Assembly (NCBI GenBank): GCA_031263625.1
Contig: JAISFK010000347.1
Location: 1 to 7,885, forward strand
DNA length: 7,885 nucleotides
Direction of reading: 5' to 3'
Source of the DNA: Clostridiales bacterium
Lineage (GTDB): Bacteria; Bacillota; Clostridia; WRLR01
Position numbers and translations under genes: made by a program
In this document: piece by piece, positions 1 to 5,596 of the stretch
Position numbering within the stretch: the first letter of the stretch is position 1
Layout of the letters: each line of letters begins with the position of its first letter
Notes under the pieces: generated by a model
Seen by the model: the letters and a program-made list of their open reading frames with translations, nothing else
Told to the model about the DNA's origin: nothing
The model's database searches: none

Positions 1-328
1 GGAGCAGAAAGCGAAACAGCAGGCGAGCGAGTTCATGAAGCTGATCATGTCCATGCCGGAGGAGAAAAGGATCAGCGCGGTCAGAAAGCTCGCCCCGCTC
101 GTCGCCCGCAACGAGGATCGCCGGCTGCACTATCTTGAGCGGCACTGCCCTTCATACATGGATGTCCAGTTGCCGGAGAACGGCACCTACCGCGTGGAGG
201 TCATAGACGTGTGGGAGATGTCCAGGACGACGGCCCTGCCGGCGGCCTGCGGGAGCGCCCGCATCCGGCTGCCCGGCAAGGAGGGCATGGCCGTGCTGGC
301 GACGCGCCTGTCCGGCGAGGCGCTGTAG
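1..328 (+). CDS. C-terminal end of a DUF5605-type glycoside-hydrolase-like protein (5' partial)
   Basis: The reading frame is open from the first complete codon (position 2) to a TAG at 326-328, so the gene enters from the left and only about 108 residues are visible. The ATG at 35 is internal, not a start. The tail contains the stretch YRVEVIDVWEMS, then about 20 residues later IRLPGKEGMAVLATRL. This is the beta-sandwich ending I associate with DUF5605, the C-terminal domain of proteins that carry DUF5060 and a DUF4038 apiosidase-like barrel. Such proteins are thought to act on plant-cell-wall glycans. The catalytic part lies outside the window, so the substrate cannot be inferred. An intrinsic terminator follows directly, so this is the last gene of its transcription unit. 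Family assignment is from motif memory only. Confidence 0.68.
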   Translation, partial: EQKAKQQASEFMKLIMSMPEEKRISAVRKLAPLVARNEDRRLHYLERHCPSYMDVQLPENGTYRVEVIDVWEMSRTTALPAACGSARIRLPGKEGMAVLATRLSGEAL

Positions 329-336
329 CCCGCCCA

Positions 337-385
337 AAAGAAAGCGCGCCGCGATAAAAAACGGCGCGCTTTCTTTGTTCTTTTA
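337..385 (+). terminator. Rho-independent terminator of the DUF5605-type gene
   Basis: A perfect 15-bp inverted repeat, AAAGAAAGCGCGCCG at 337-351 and its complement at 362-376, is separated by a 10-base A-rich loop. The right arm ends in a pyrimidine-rich run (TTTCTTTGTTCTTTT). It starts 8 bases after the stop codon of the upstream gene. The A-rich left arm also gives a T-rich tail on the minus strand, so it could work in both directions. Confidence 0.88.
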
Positions 386-435
386 GCGCGTTCTTTTAAC
401 GCCAATCCGCATGTAAAGCATTTGAGTTATTTGCG

Positions 436-464
436 TTGATATTTAAGTTATTCCATGCTAAAAT
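436..464 (+). promoter_or_regulatory. Sigma-A promoter with extended -10 for the ATP-binding protein gene
   Basis: TTGATA at 436-441 and TAAAAT at 459-464 are 17 bases apart. TG at 456-457, one base before the -10 box, makes it an extended -10. The surrounding 400-480 stretch is strongly A/T-rich compared with the rest of the window. Transcription would begin near 471 and give a leader of about 25 bases before the ATG at 496. Confidence 0.7.
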
Positions 465-495
465 ATAAAGCGCAGAACACGAGGAGGCGCTTCAA

Positions 496-1941
496 ATGCT
501 TTCGGATGAATTAGTCCAGTTGATTGAAACTGTCAAACAGCAACGGTGTGAAACGCAGCATACCGAGCTTAAAAAAGCTTTGGGCGGAACGCCGAAGCGG
601 TTATACGACACGCTGTCGTCGTTTTCAAATCAAACGGGCGGCGGGGTCATCATCTTTGGCGTTGACCAAGACAGCGCTTATGAAATCTGCGGCGTGTATG
701 ACCCGCAAGACTTGCAGGCAAGGGCAACCGAGCAGGCGAATCAGATGGAACCAGTTGTTCGGCCGCTGTTTACCGTCGCGCGGATAGACGGCAAAACCGT
801 GGTCAGCGCGGAGATTGCCGAATGCGACATCAACGAGCGCCCTTGCTATTACCGAGGCGCAGGCAAGCTGCGCGGCTCATTCACGCGGGTGGGCGACGCC
901 GACCTGCCAATGACTGAATATGAGATATACAGCTATGAAGTCTACCGTCGCAAAATTCAAGACGAGCGGCGTGAGATTCCGGACGGAATCGGCTCTGACA
1001 TAGATACCGCTCAGGTGAATTTATTCCTTTCAAAGGCCCGCGTTGAAAAGCCAAATCTTGCCCGGCTGCCGGATAACGATGTGCTGAAGCTTTGCGGTTT
1101 GCATGCGGATGGAAAGCCGAATCTTGCGGGGCTGCTGCTGTTTGGGCTATACCCGCAGGCCAATTTCCCCGGCTTCGATATAACCGCAGTGGCTATTCCG
1201 GGGTATCAAATCGGCAATGTTGCCGCAGATGGCGCGCGCTTTATCAACAACAAGCGAGTCGGCGGAACGATTCCGCAGATGCTGGATGGCGCAATGGATT
1301 TTGTCCATCGCACGGTCAAGGTGCGCACCATTATTGACGAAAGCGGCAAGCGGGCTGACAAGACAGAATATCCGCTCAAGGCAATCCGTGAAATCATCCT
1401 GAACGCGCTAATCCACCGTGACTACAGCGTTCATACCGAAAGCTCGCCCATTCGGATTATGTTTTTTTATGACCGCTTGGAGATCGAAAATCCCGGCGGG
1501 CTCTATGGGCGATTAACGCTTGACGAGCTTGGCAAGGTGGGCGCGGACACGCGGAACCCCGCAATCGCCGCTGCGTTGGAGATTCTGATCGATACCGAAA
1601 ATCGCTTTTCCGGCATTCCGACCATCCGGCATGAGATGAAAACGGCGGGGCTGCCCGCTCCGGTTTTTGACAGCTCGCGCGGCGTTTTTCGCGTCACGCT
1701 GTACAACAGGAATGACGTTCAAGCTCCAAATGGCAAATCGGGCAGCGACAACTCGGACGCAAGGCTTGTCGCGTTTTGCTCCGCTCCGAGGACAAGAGCG
1801 GAACTGTCTGCATTGCTGAATGTTTCGTCCATATCCTATATGATGGAGAAATATATCAATCCTCTGCTTGAAAGCGGCAAGCTGAAAATGGCCATTCCCG
1901 ATAAGCCAAAAAGCCGCAACCAAAAATATTATAGCGAATAG
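496..1941 (+). CDS. AlbA_2/Schlafen-like ATP-binding protein (RecG-C-like), putative regulator
   Basis: A 481-residue protein with the usual architecture of AlbA_2-domain ATP-binding proteins. The N-terminal AlbA_2 (Schlafen-type nucleic-acid-binding) domain spans about residues 18-145, with the E-x-K element near TELKKA (23-28) and GGGVIIFGVDQD (48-59). A GHKL/HATPase_c_4-like domain spans about 293-405, with EIILNALIHRDYS (299-311), IENPGGL (330-336) and GIPTIRHEM (373-381). The tail (about 423-475) looks like a winged helix. The start is supported by GAGGAGG at 481-487, eight bases before the ATG. Related proteins are annotated as transcriptional regulators or RNA/DNA-binding proteins; some lie in prophages or defence regions, and no precise function is established. 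It has its own promoter, is isolated by the upstream terminator, and is visibly less G+C-rich with many AAA, ATT and TTT codons. That suggests acquisition by transfer (inference). The domain call is fairly secure; the role is not. Confidence 0.88.
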   Translation: MLSDELVQLIETVKQQRCETQHTELKKALGGTPKRLYDTLSSFSNQTGGGVIIFGVDQDSAYEICGVYDPQDLQARATEQANQMEPVVRPLFTVARIDGKTVVSAEIAECDINERPCYYRGAGKLRGSFTRVGDADLPMTEYEIYSYEVYRRKIQDERREIPDGIGSDIDTAQVNLFLSKARVEKPNLARLPDNDVLKLCGLHADGKPNLAGLLLFGLYPQANFPGFDITAVAIPGYQIGNVAADGARFINNKRVGGTIPQMLDGAMDFVHRTVKVRTIIDESGKRADKTEYPLKAIREIILNALIHRDYSVHTESSPIRIMFFYDRLEIENPGGLYGRLTLDELGKVGADTRNPAIAAALEILIDTENRFSGIPTIRHEMKTAGLPAPVFDSSRGVFRVTLYNRNDVQAPNGKSGSDNSDARLVAFCSAPRTRAELSALLNVSSISYMMEKYINPLLESGKLKMAIPDKPKSRNQKYYSE

Positions 1942-1942
1942 A

Positions 1943-1996
1943 GGCGCAGGCGCCGCGGGAGACGCAGGCGCCGCGGGAGACGCAGGCGTTGCGGCC
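1943..1996. repeat. 18-bp tandem repeat, three copies, intergenic
   Basis: Three consecutive 18-bp units start two bases after the stop codon of the ATP-binding protein. The unit is GACGCAGGCGCCGCGGGA: one mismatch in the first copy (1943-1960), exact in the second (1961-1978), diverged in its second half in the third (1979-1996). Read in one plus frame it would encode a D-A-G-A-A-G hexapeptide repeat, but that frame has no start and reaches a stop at 2009-2011. The unit resembles the 18-bp repeat inside the GH78-like gene at 4797-4850. Confidence 0.85.
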
Positions 1997-2007
1997 GGGC
2001 GCCGCCC

Positions 2008-2035
2008 TTGACACGGTGCCAGTCGAAAATATGCA
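2008..2035 (+). promoter_or_regulatory. Possible promoter upstream of the aldo/keto reductase
   Basis: An exact consensus -35 box TTGACA at 2008-2013 is followed after 16 bases by TATGCA at 2030-2035, which matches only the TAT of the -10 consensus. It would transcribe the doubtful small ORF and the aldo/keto reductase with a long leader. The weak -10 makes this tentative. Confidence 0.3.
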
Positions 2036-2162
2036 GATGTTTTTACACGCCCTCAGCGCGTCGCCTTCGCGCCGTCCATGAGAACGGCGGGCAGCGCCGT
2101 GGCCTCGCGCGATTCCGCCAAAGGGGGAGATTGTCGCCGAACCGAAGAAAAGCGCTTTTCAT

Positions 2163-2387
2163 ATGGCTGATGAAAACGACAGGGCGTTCTATGACACTGC
2201 GCTTGCGGCATACGCCAGCCTGAGCACCGGCAACATGAAACACTATCCGGCAGGGCCGCCGATAATCAGCCCCGCGGAATTTGCGGCAGGCATGCCTGGC
2301 CGCTATCCGCCCGGAGGGCTAAATCAGATGCCCGCGAGTTTTCGGAACGCGTCCGCGCATTATCCGCACTATGCGGGAGAGAGATGA
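2163..2387 (+). CDS. Doubtful small ORF, 74 residues, unknown
   Basis: The ORF starts MADENDRAFYDTALAAY and is rich in Pro, Ala and Gly, with no transmembrane segment, signal peptide or motif that I recognise. Its stop (2385-2387) is seven bases before the probable aldo/keto reductase start at 2395, an arrangement that would suit translational coupling. The only ribosome-binding candidate is a purine stretch (GAAGAAAAG) ending about 10 bases before the ATG. In DNA this rich in G+C, chance ORFs of this length are common, so it may not be expressed. Confidence 0.22.
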   Translation: MADENDRAFYDTALAAYASLSTGNMKHYPAGPPIISPAEFAAGMPGRYPPGGLNQMPASFRNASAHYPHYAGER

Positions 2388-2394
2388 GAACGAT

Positions 2395-3357
2395 ATGAGA
2401 CGCACTGAAATACCTGGGACGGACCTGCGCCCGGCCGTGCTGTGCATGGGGGGCGGCGCAATCAGCCGCGAGGACGACGACGCGCTCGTCTTTTCGCTGC
2501 TGGACGCGTATCGCGGCCTTGGCGGGAATTTCTTCGATTCGGCGAACATCTACGGAAAGTGGCTGCCGTCCGGCCGCAACGCGTGCGACGCCAACATCGG
2601 CCGGTGGCTCAGGCGCGCGGGCGGCCGCGACGGCCTGATCATCGCGACGAAGGCGGCGCACCCGCCCCTGGCGGACATGTCCCATTCGCGGCTGGGGCGG
2701 GGCGATCTGGAGGCCGACATAGACGAGAGCCTGCTCGCGCTGGGCTGCGGCGCCATCGACCTCCTGTACCTGCACAGGGACGACCCGTCCGTCCCCGTCG
2801 AGGCGATTGTGGACGATCTGAACGATTTCGTGAAAATGGGCAAGATACGCTATTTCGCGGCGTCAAACTGGACGCCAGCCAGAATCGCCGAGGCGCAGGC
2901 ATACGCGGCGAAAAGCGGCAAAATGGGCTTCGCGGCGAACCAGGTGAGGTGGAGCTACGCCGTGTGCGACAAGGACAGCTTCGACATACCCCTGACGGAG
3001 ACCATGGACGAGGCGGCGCTACACTACCACCGCGAGAGCGGGCTCGCGGCGATCGCATATGAGTCGCAGGCGCGGGGCTTCTTCCAAAAGTACGCGGCGG
3101 CCGGCGCCGCCCCGCCCGCGCTGGCGAAGGCGTATGGCGCGCCCGCCAACGCCGGGCGGTTCGAGCGCGCGAGCAGGCTGGCGCGCGAGCTGGGCGCCAA
3201 AGTCGGGGACGTGGCGCTGGGCTATGTGCTGAACCAGCCGTTCGCGACCGTCGCGATCATCGGAGGGCGCACGGTGGAGCAGCTCAGGGACAGCGCCACG
3301 GCGGCGGATCTGCGCCTGACGGCCGAGCAGATCGCCTATCTTCGGGCGGACGGCTAA
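2395..3357 (+). CDS. Aldo/keto reductase
   Basis: A 320-residue single-domain NAD(P)H-dependent oxidoreductase of the aldo/keto reductase superfamily, a cytosolic TIM barrel that reduces carbonyl groups of sugars or other aldehydes and ketones. The full catalytic tetrad can be placed: Asp48 and Tyr53 in FFDSANIYG, Lys86 in LIIATKAAH, His127 in LLYLHRDDP. The C-terminal cofactor-binding segment is also typical: ALGYVLNQPFATVAIIGG (274-291), then RTVEQLRDS. Length matches the family. I prefer the ATG at 2395 over the in-frame ATG at 2371, because MRRTEIPGTDLRP matches the usual N-terminus and GGGAGAGAGA (2374-2383) can act as ribosome-binding site 11 bases upstream. The longer form would add eight residues. 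It faces the GH78-like gene with 101 bases between the stops. The substrate is unknown; the sugar-rich context makes a sugar aldehyde or keto-sugar plausible (inference). Confidence 0.93.
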   Translation: MRRTEIPGTDLRPAVLCMGGGAISREDDDALVFSLLDAYRGLGGNFFDSANIYGKWLPSGRNACDANIGRWLRRAGGRDGLIIATKAAHPPLADMSHSRLGRGDLEADIDESLLALGCGAIDLLYLHRDDPSVPVEAIVDDLNDFVKMGKIRYFAASNWTPARIAEAQAYAAKSGKMGFAANQVRWSYAVCDKDSFDIPLTETMDEAALHYHRESGLAAIAYESQARGFFQKYAAAGAAPPALAKAYGAPANAGRFERASRLARELGAKVGDVALGYVLNQPFATVAIIGGRTVEQLRDSATAADLRLTAEQIAYLRADG

Positions 3358-3367
3358 TATGCTTAGC

Positions 3368-3441
3368 CGCCACGCGCGCGGCGCCGAGCGCTCCGTCGTG
3401 CCGACAAGCCCTTTGCCGCGCCGCGCGCGCCCCTTGTGGCG
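3368..3441. terminator. Possible hairpin between convergent genes
   Basis: Between the two convergent stop codons lies a 12-bp perfect G+C stem (3373-3384 with 3418-3429, core GCGCGCGGCG), with a loop of about 33 bases. An outer CGCCAC (3368-3373) can alternatively pair with GTGGCG (3436-3441). Neither strand has a T-run after the stem, so this is a weak candidate for a shared terminator. Confidence 0.3.
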
Positions 3442-3458
3442 AAAGAAATGCATAGCCC

Positions 3459-5219
3459 TTACTTTTTTCTGTATCTGCGCTCGCCGCCGCCGCACGGCTC
3501 GACCCCGTCGGGCGCCTGCACCCGCACGTCAAGGCCCGCGCCAGCCCGCTCCCACTCGACGCGGACCGGGCCGAGCGGCGTGATCACGCTCCCCCGCGCC
3601 CAGTCCAGCCAGCCCGGATTTGGCCTCACCTCAAATTCGCGGAACCCCGGCTTTGTGGGGCGGACTCCCAGCACGACGGCCGGCAGCTCGTACAGCGCCA
3701 GACTCCCCCAGGCATGGCAGTCGCTCCTCGCGTCCAGGCCGTTTTCCTCGCATGTGGTCAGGTTCTTCGCGACCATGTCGCGCCATGGCTGCCACAGGCG
3801 CTTTGTCTCGCCGTACAGCCCTGCCTTCTCCACAGCCCGGAACAGGTAGAACGCCATGGCGACGGAGCACTGCGCCAGCCCGCCGTCGTCGAGCGCCTGG
3901 CGCATGAGCTCCCGCCACCGCTCCTTTGGCGCCGCCTCGGCGCTGCCGTAGCCTCCTGGGCGGTAGACGTCGGTGAAGCCGAACAGCGTCCCGTTCTCGC
4001 TGTCCGCGCGGTCGCCCTTCAGGGGCATCAGGACGGCGGGGAGCGCGCTATCTGCGCCAGCCTCGCCGCATGCGCCGCCTGTGCCGCTTTCGCCGTCCAC
4101 GTTGCCCGCGCTATCTGCGCCAGCTTCGCCGCTCGTGCCATCCGCGCCGCTCGTGCCGCTTTCGCTGCAATCGCCGACCGCGTTGCCAGAGCTGCCCGCG
4201 TTGCCCGCATCAGGCTCTGGCAGATACGCGTAGCACTCGCTCGCCAGGAGCCTGATCTCGCTGCCCGCGCCCAGCGAGACGGCCAGCTGCAGAAAGCCTG
4301 TTGTGAGCTCGCCCGCGTCAAACTCGACGGAGTGCGAGGTGTTCGCGGGCAGCTCGACGCTCCCGCCGGCGGCAAGGCCCTCCCAGGCGCCCGGCGAAAC
4401 AGAGGACTCGCGGACAGCCTTGACGCCGGCGAAGCGGGCCGGGCGCTCGTAGAGCGGCGGGATCGGCCGCGGCAGCAGGTTTCCGGGGCTGACGGCCCTG
4501 TGCATCTCGAATATGCTGTATTCCGAGGCGGCCGCCCAATCCGAGTCGTCATAGCCCGGAAGCTCCCATCCGGCCAGTCTCGCGTCCCCCTCGGCTTCCT
4601 CGCTGACGCACAGGAATTGCATGAGCGGGTGTTCAGGCTTGATGCGCAGCCCCGCGCGCTCGCGGCAGCGCCAGGTTTTGTCGGCTATGAGCGGAAATGC
4701 GCCGCCCGATGCGCCATCCGCGCGGTTGCCGCCAGCGACGCCGCCGATGTCCGCGCCCGCGCCAGCGACGCCTACGGCATCGGCCCTGCCCCTACCAGCG
4801 TCCCCGCCTGCGCCAGCGTTCCCGCCCTCGCAAGCGTCCCCGCCTGCGCCTGCGGCCTGGCAGCAAAAATACAGCCCCGGCGCGCGCGTGCGCCAGACCG
4901 AATGGTTCCCGTTGCGCAGCAGGGAGTAGCGCAGCACGACGGCCGCGAGCACGTTCTCGCCGGCGCGGAGCATGGGCGCGATGTCCGCCTCGTCGTAAAA
5001 CCAGGCCTTGTCGTCCCCCTTGCAGGGGCCGAACGCCACCGACCGGCCGTTGACGTACATGCGGTAGCGGCTGTCCGCCGACATTTTGGCGACCGCCCGC
5101 TCCGGCGGCCTGCCCAGCGCAAAGCTGCGGCGAAAGAGCATCACATGGGGCTCGCCATCGTCCGCGCCGCGCTCGGCGGCCCAAATCCACCCCGATGGGG
5201 GAAGCTTTCGATAATCCAT
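3459..5219 (-). CDS. GH78-like alpha-L-rhamnosidase-family protein, internally deleted
   Basis: A 586-residue minus-strand protein, probably cytoplasmic (no signal peptide). The N-terminal part (1-120) looks like the substrate-binding beta-sandwich of bacterial rhamnosidases (WIWAAERG, MYVNGRSVAFGPCKGDD, LRAGENVLAAVVLRY). Residues 215-335 continue the family pattern. The C-terminal part (431-555) looks like the end of the (alpha/alpha)6 barrel and the closing beta domain: FYLFRAVEKAGLY, WRDMVAKNLTTC, RSDCHAWGSLALYELPAVV, VITPLGPVRVEW. The central barrel with the catalytic acids appears missing: FGFTDVYRPGG (413-423) runs directly into KERWRELMR (432-440). Known relatives are, from memory, some 800-900 residues. 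Two low-complexity inserts interrupt it (about 121-174 and 336-393). Start: ATGGATTAT at 5219 is preferred. An in-frame ATG at 5231 would add four residues but directly abuts the GAAAGG (5237-5232), which suits the 5219 start better at 12 bases. The frame is open up to 5528, but that extension reads through a repeat and a permease remnant. Probably catalytically dead or repurposed. Confidence 0.8.
   Translation of the reverse strand: MDYRKLPPSGWIWAAERGADDGEPHVMLFRRSFALGRPPERAVAKMSADSRYRMYVNGRSVAFGPCKGDDKAWFYDEADIAPMLRAGENVLAAVVLRYSLLRNGNHSVWRTRAPGLYFCCQAAGAGGDACEGGNAGAGGDAGRGRADAVGVAGAGADIGGVAGGNRADGASGGAFPLIADKTWRCRERAGLRIKPEHPLMQFLCVSEEAEGDARLAGWELPGYDDSDWAAASEYSIFEMHRAVSPGNLLPRPIPPLYERPARFAGVKAVRESSVSPGAWEGLAAGGSVELPANTSHSVEFDAGELTTGFLQLAVSLGAGSEIRLLASECYAYLPEPDAGNAGSSGNAVGDCSESGTSGADGTSGEAGADSAGNVDGESGTGGACGEAGADSALPAVLMPLKGDRADSENGTLFGFTDVYRPGGYGSAEAAPKERWRELMRQALDDGGLAQCSVAMAFYLFRAVEKAGLYGETKRLWQPWRDMVAKNLTTCEENGLDARSDCHAWGSLALYELPAVVLGVRPTKPGFREFEVRPNPGWLDWARGSVITPLGPVRVEWERAGAGLDVRVQAPDGVEPCGGGERRYRKK
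4044..4214 (-). repeat. Low-complexity insert 2 in the GH78-like gene
   Basis: Encodes about residues 336-392, almost only Gly, Ala, Ser, Asp, Glu, Thr and Asn, between SECYAYLPE and the family motif KGDRADSENG. Internal direct repeats are visible on the plus strand: a 25-bp sequence at 4045-4069 recurs at 4108-4132 with one mismatch (both encode GEAGADSA), and GTGCCGCTTTCGC occurs at 4081-4093 and 4153-4165. The insert keeps the reading frame. Confidence 0.75.
4698..4859 (-). repeat. Low-complexity insert 1 in the GH78-like gene, with 18-bp tandem repeat
   Basis: Encodes about residues 121-174, Gly/Ala/Asp-rich, between LYFCC and AFPLIADKTWRC. At 4797-4850 are three tandem 18-bp units. The first and third are identical (AGCGTCCCCGCCTGCGCC on the plus strand, 4797-4814 and 4833-4850); the middle one has five differences. 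Read in frame the unit gives a D-A-G-A-G-G type hexapeptide. A 12-bp GCCAGCGACGCC also repeats at 4731-4742 and 4761-4772. The insert keeps the reading frame. Confidence 0.78.
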
Positions 5220-5257
5220 GGTATCTGTCATCCTTTCACGGCGCCGACAACGACGCG

Positions 5258-5383
5258 GCCGCCCGTCCAGCCGTTCCAGCAAAAAGGCCCGCGGCAGCCA
5301 TGATCGGCAGGGACAGCGGCAGTCAGCAGGAACAGAGGCAGCACGATGCGGGAAAACGCGAAAAACTCGCCCGCGCCGTCTAT
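5258..5383 (-). pseudogene. Decayed fragment of a YtcP/AraQ-type sugar ABC transporter permease
   Basis: On the minus strand from 5383 one frame reads IDGAGEFFAFSRIVLPL, which matches the conserved cytoplasmic EAA loop of sugar ABC permeases (usual form EAA-x-IDGA...F..I.LPLS.P). A second frame then reads LSLPIMAAAGLF, and the first frame returns with WNGWTGG, like the family's HWNSWF. The pieces are in the family's order, but no single frame holds them. The break coincides with a 19-bp near-perfect tandem duplication (5341-5323 and 5322-5304, three mismatches), which shifts the frame by one; a small later deletion shifts it again. The N-terminal two-thirds and the last 60-70 residues are absent. 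The fragment starts 11 bases after the 107-bp repeat and ends about 40 bases before the GH78-like start. This fits the common order permease-permease-glycosidase and suggests a deleted operon. Confidence 0.62.
5304..5341 (-). repeat. 19-bp tandem duplication inside the permease remnant
   Basis: Minus-strand units CTGCCTCTGTTCCTGCTGA (5341-5323) and CTGCCGCTGTCCCTGCCGA (5322-5304) match at 16 of 19 positions. Nineteen is not a multiple of three, so the duplication causes a frameshift exactly where the permease motif changes frame. Confidence 0.75.
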
Positions 5384-5394
5384 TCAGGGCGATA

Positions 5395-5501
5395 TATACT
5401 GACGAGCATTTGAATTTACCATAAACGCGAGTCAGTAATACTCGTTTCCTCTGTCCGACCGCAAATTGCGGTCGGAATTTCCAATCGAACACGAGCATAA
5501 T
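5395..5501 (-). repeat. 107-bp inverted repeat, left copy (leader-like element)
   Basis: In minus orientation this copy matches 7141-7247 at 100 of 107 positions by hand alignment, with no gaps. It contains a palindrome with 10-bp arms CCGACCGCAA/TTGCGGTCGG (5455-5475), an enclosing stem (5498-5491 with 5445-5438, one G-U pair), and a further stem TACTGAC/GTCAGTA (5437-5431 with 5403-5397). The copy begins inside the -10 box of the minus-strand promoter at 5497-5525, so most of it would be transcribed as the 5' leader of the permease-remnant/GH78 unit. It is unlikely to be translated. Confidence 0.93.
5455..5475. promoter_or_regulatory. 21-bp palindrome in left repeat (operator or RNA hairpin candidate)
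   Basis: The arms CCGACCGCAA and TTGCGGTCGG are perfect around one central base; in this copy one more flanking pair (5454 and 5476) extends the symmetry to 11-bp arms. It lies about 15-35 bases downstream of the predicted minus-strand transcription start, a place where a repressor could block elongation. No T-run follows, so it is not a terminator. Confidence 0.5.
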
Positions 5502-5525
5502 ATCATATTGCCTATTTTCAGTCAA
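5497..5525 (-). promoter_or_regulatory. Sigma-A promoter for the permease-remnant/GH78 unit
   Basis: On the minus strand TTGACT (5525-5520) and TATTAT (5502-5497) are exactly 17 bases apart, in an A/T-rich 100-base stretch within otherwise G+C-rich DNA. Transcription would start near 5490 and run through the 107-bp repeat, giving a leader of about 270 bases before the GH78-like start. Confidence 0.62.
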
Positions 5526-5566
5526 CAAAAAACCAAAAATTATCGCAAAATAACAAAGTCAATATT

Positions 5567-5596
5567 TTGTATGAAAAGTCAACCCGCTGGTATACG
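5567..5596 (+). promoter_or_regulatory. Weak promoter candidate for the MATE gene
   Basis: TTGTAT (5567-5572) and TATACG (5591-5596) are 18 bases apart, and TG at 5588-5589 gives an extended -10. The hexamers are only partial matches. The position, in the A/T-rich interval divergent from the GH78 promoter and about 100 bases before the MATE start, is sensible. Confidence 0.3.

Larger units (their letters stand above)
1942..2394. other. 453-base interval without a convincing gene
   Basis: Apart from the 18-bp repeats, this G+C-rich stretch holds a possible promoter near 2008-2035 and a doubtful 74-codon ORF at 2163-2387. Short ORFs in the other frames, such as 2078-2170 (30 codons), have no ribosome-binding site or family resemblance that I can see. 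It could be the remains of a degraded gene, but no source gene is recognisable. Confidence 0.6.

Noticed and set aside
1943..1996. CRISPR array
   Set aside because: The 18-bp units are directly tandem with no spacers and are too short for CRISPR repeats.
2371..2394. ATG at 2371 as the aldo/keto reductase start
   Set aside because: It would add MRERDEND, which does not fit the family N-terminus, and it consumes the purine-rich ribosome-binding site that serves the ATG at 2395.
3714..5303. 529-codon plus-strand ORF antisense to the GH78-like gene
   Set aside because: It is Ala/Arg/Pro-rich, has no recognisable motif, and mirrors a minus-strand gene with clear family segments. Long antisense ORFs are expected in DNA this rich in G+C.
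5455..5475. Palindrome as an intrinsic terminator
   Set aside because: No T-run follows on either strand, and a one-base loop forces partial melting. An operator or leader hairpin fits better.
5220..5528. N-terminal extension of the GH78-like frame to 5528
   Set aside because: The extra 103 codons run through the 107-bp repeat and the permease remnant and begin with TTG upstream of the predicted transcription start. The product would be Arg/Cys-rich and unlike the family.
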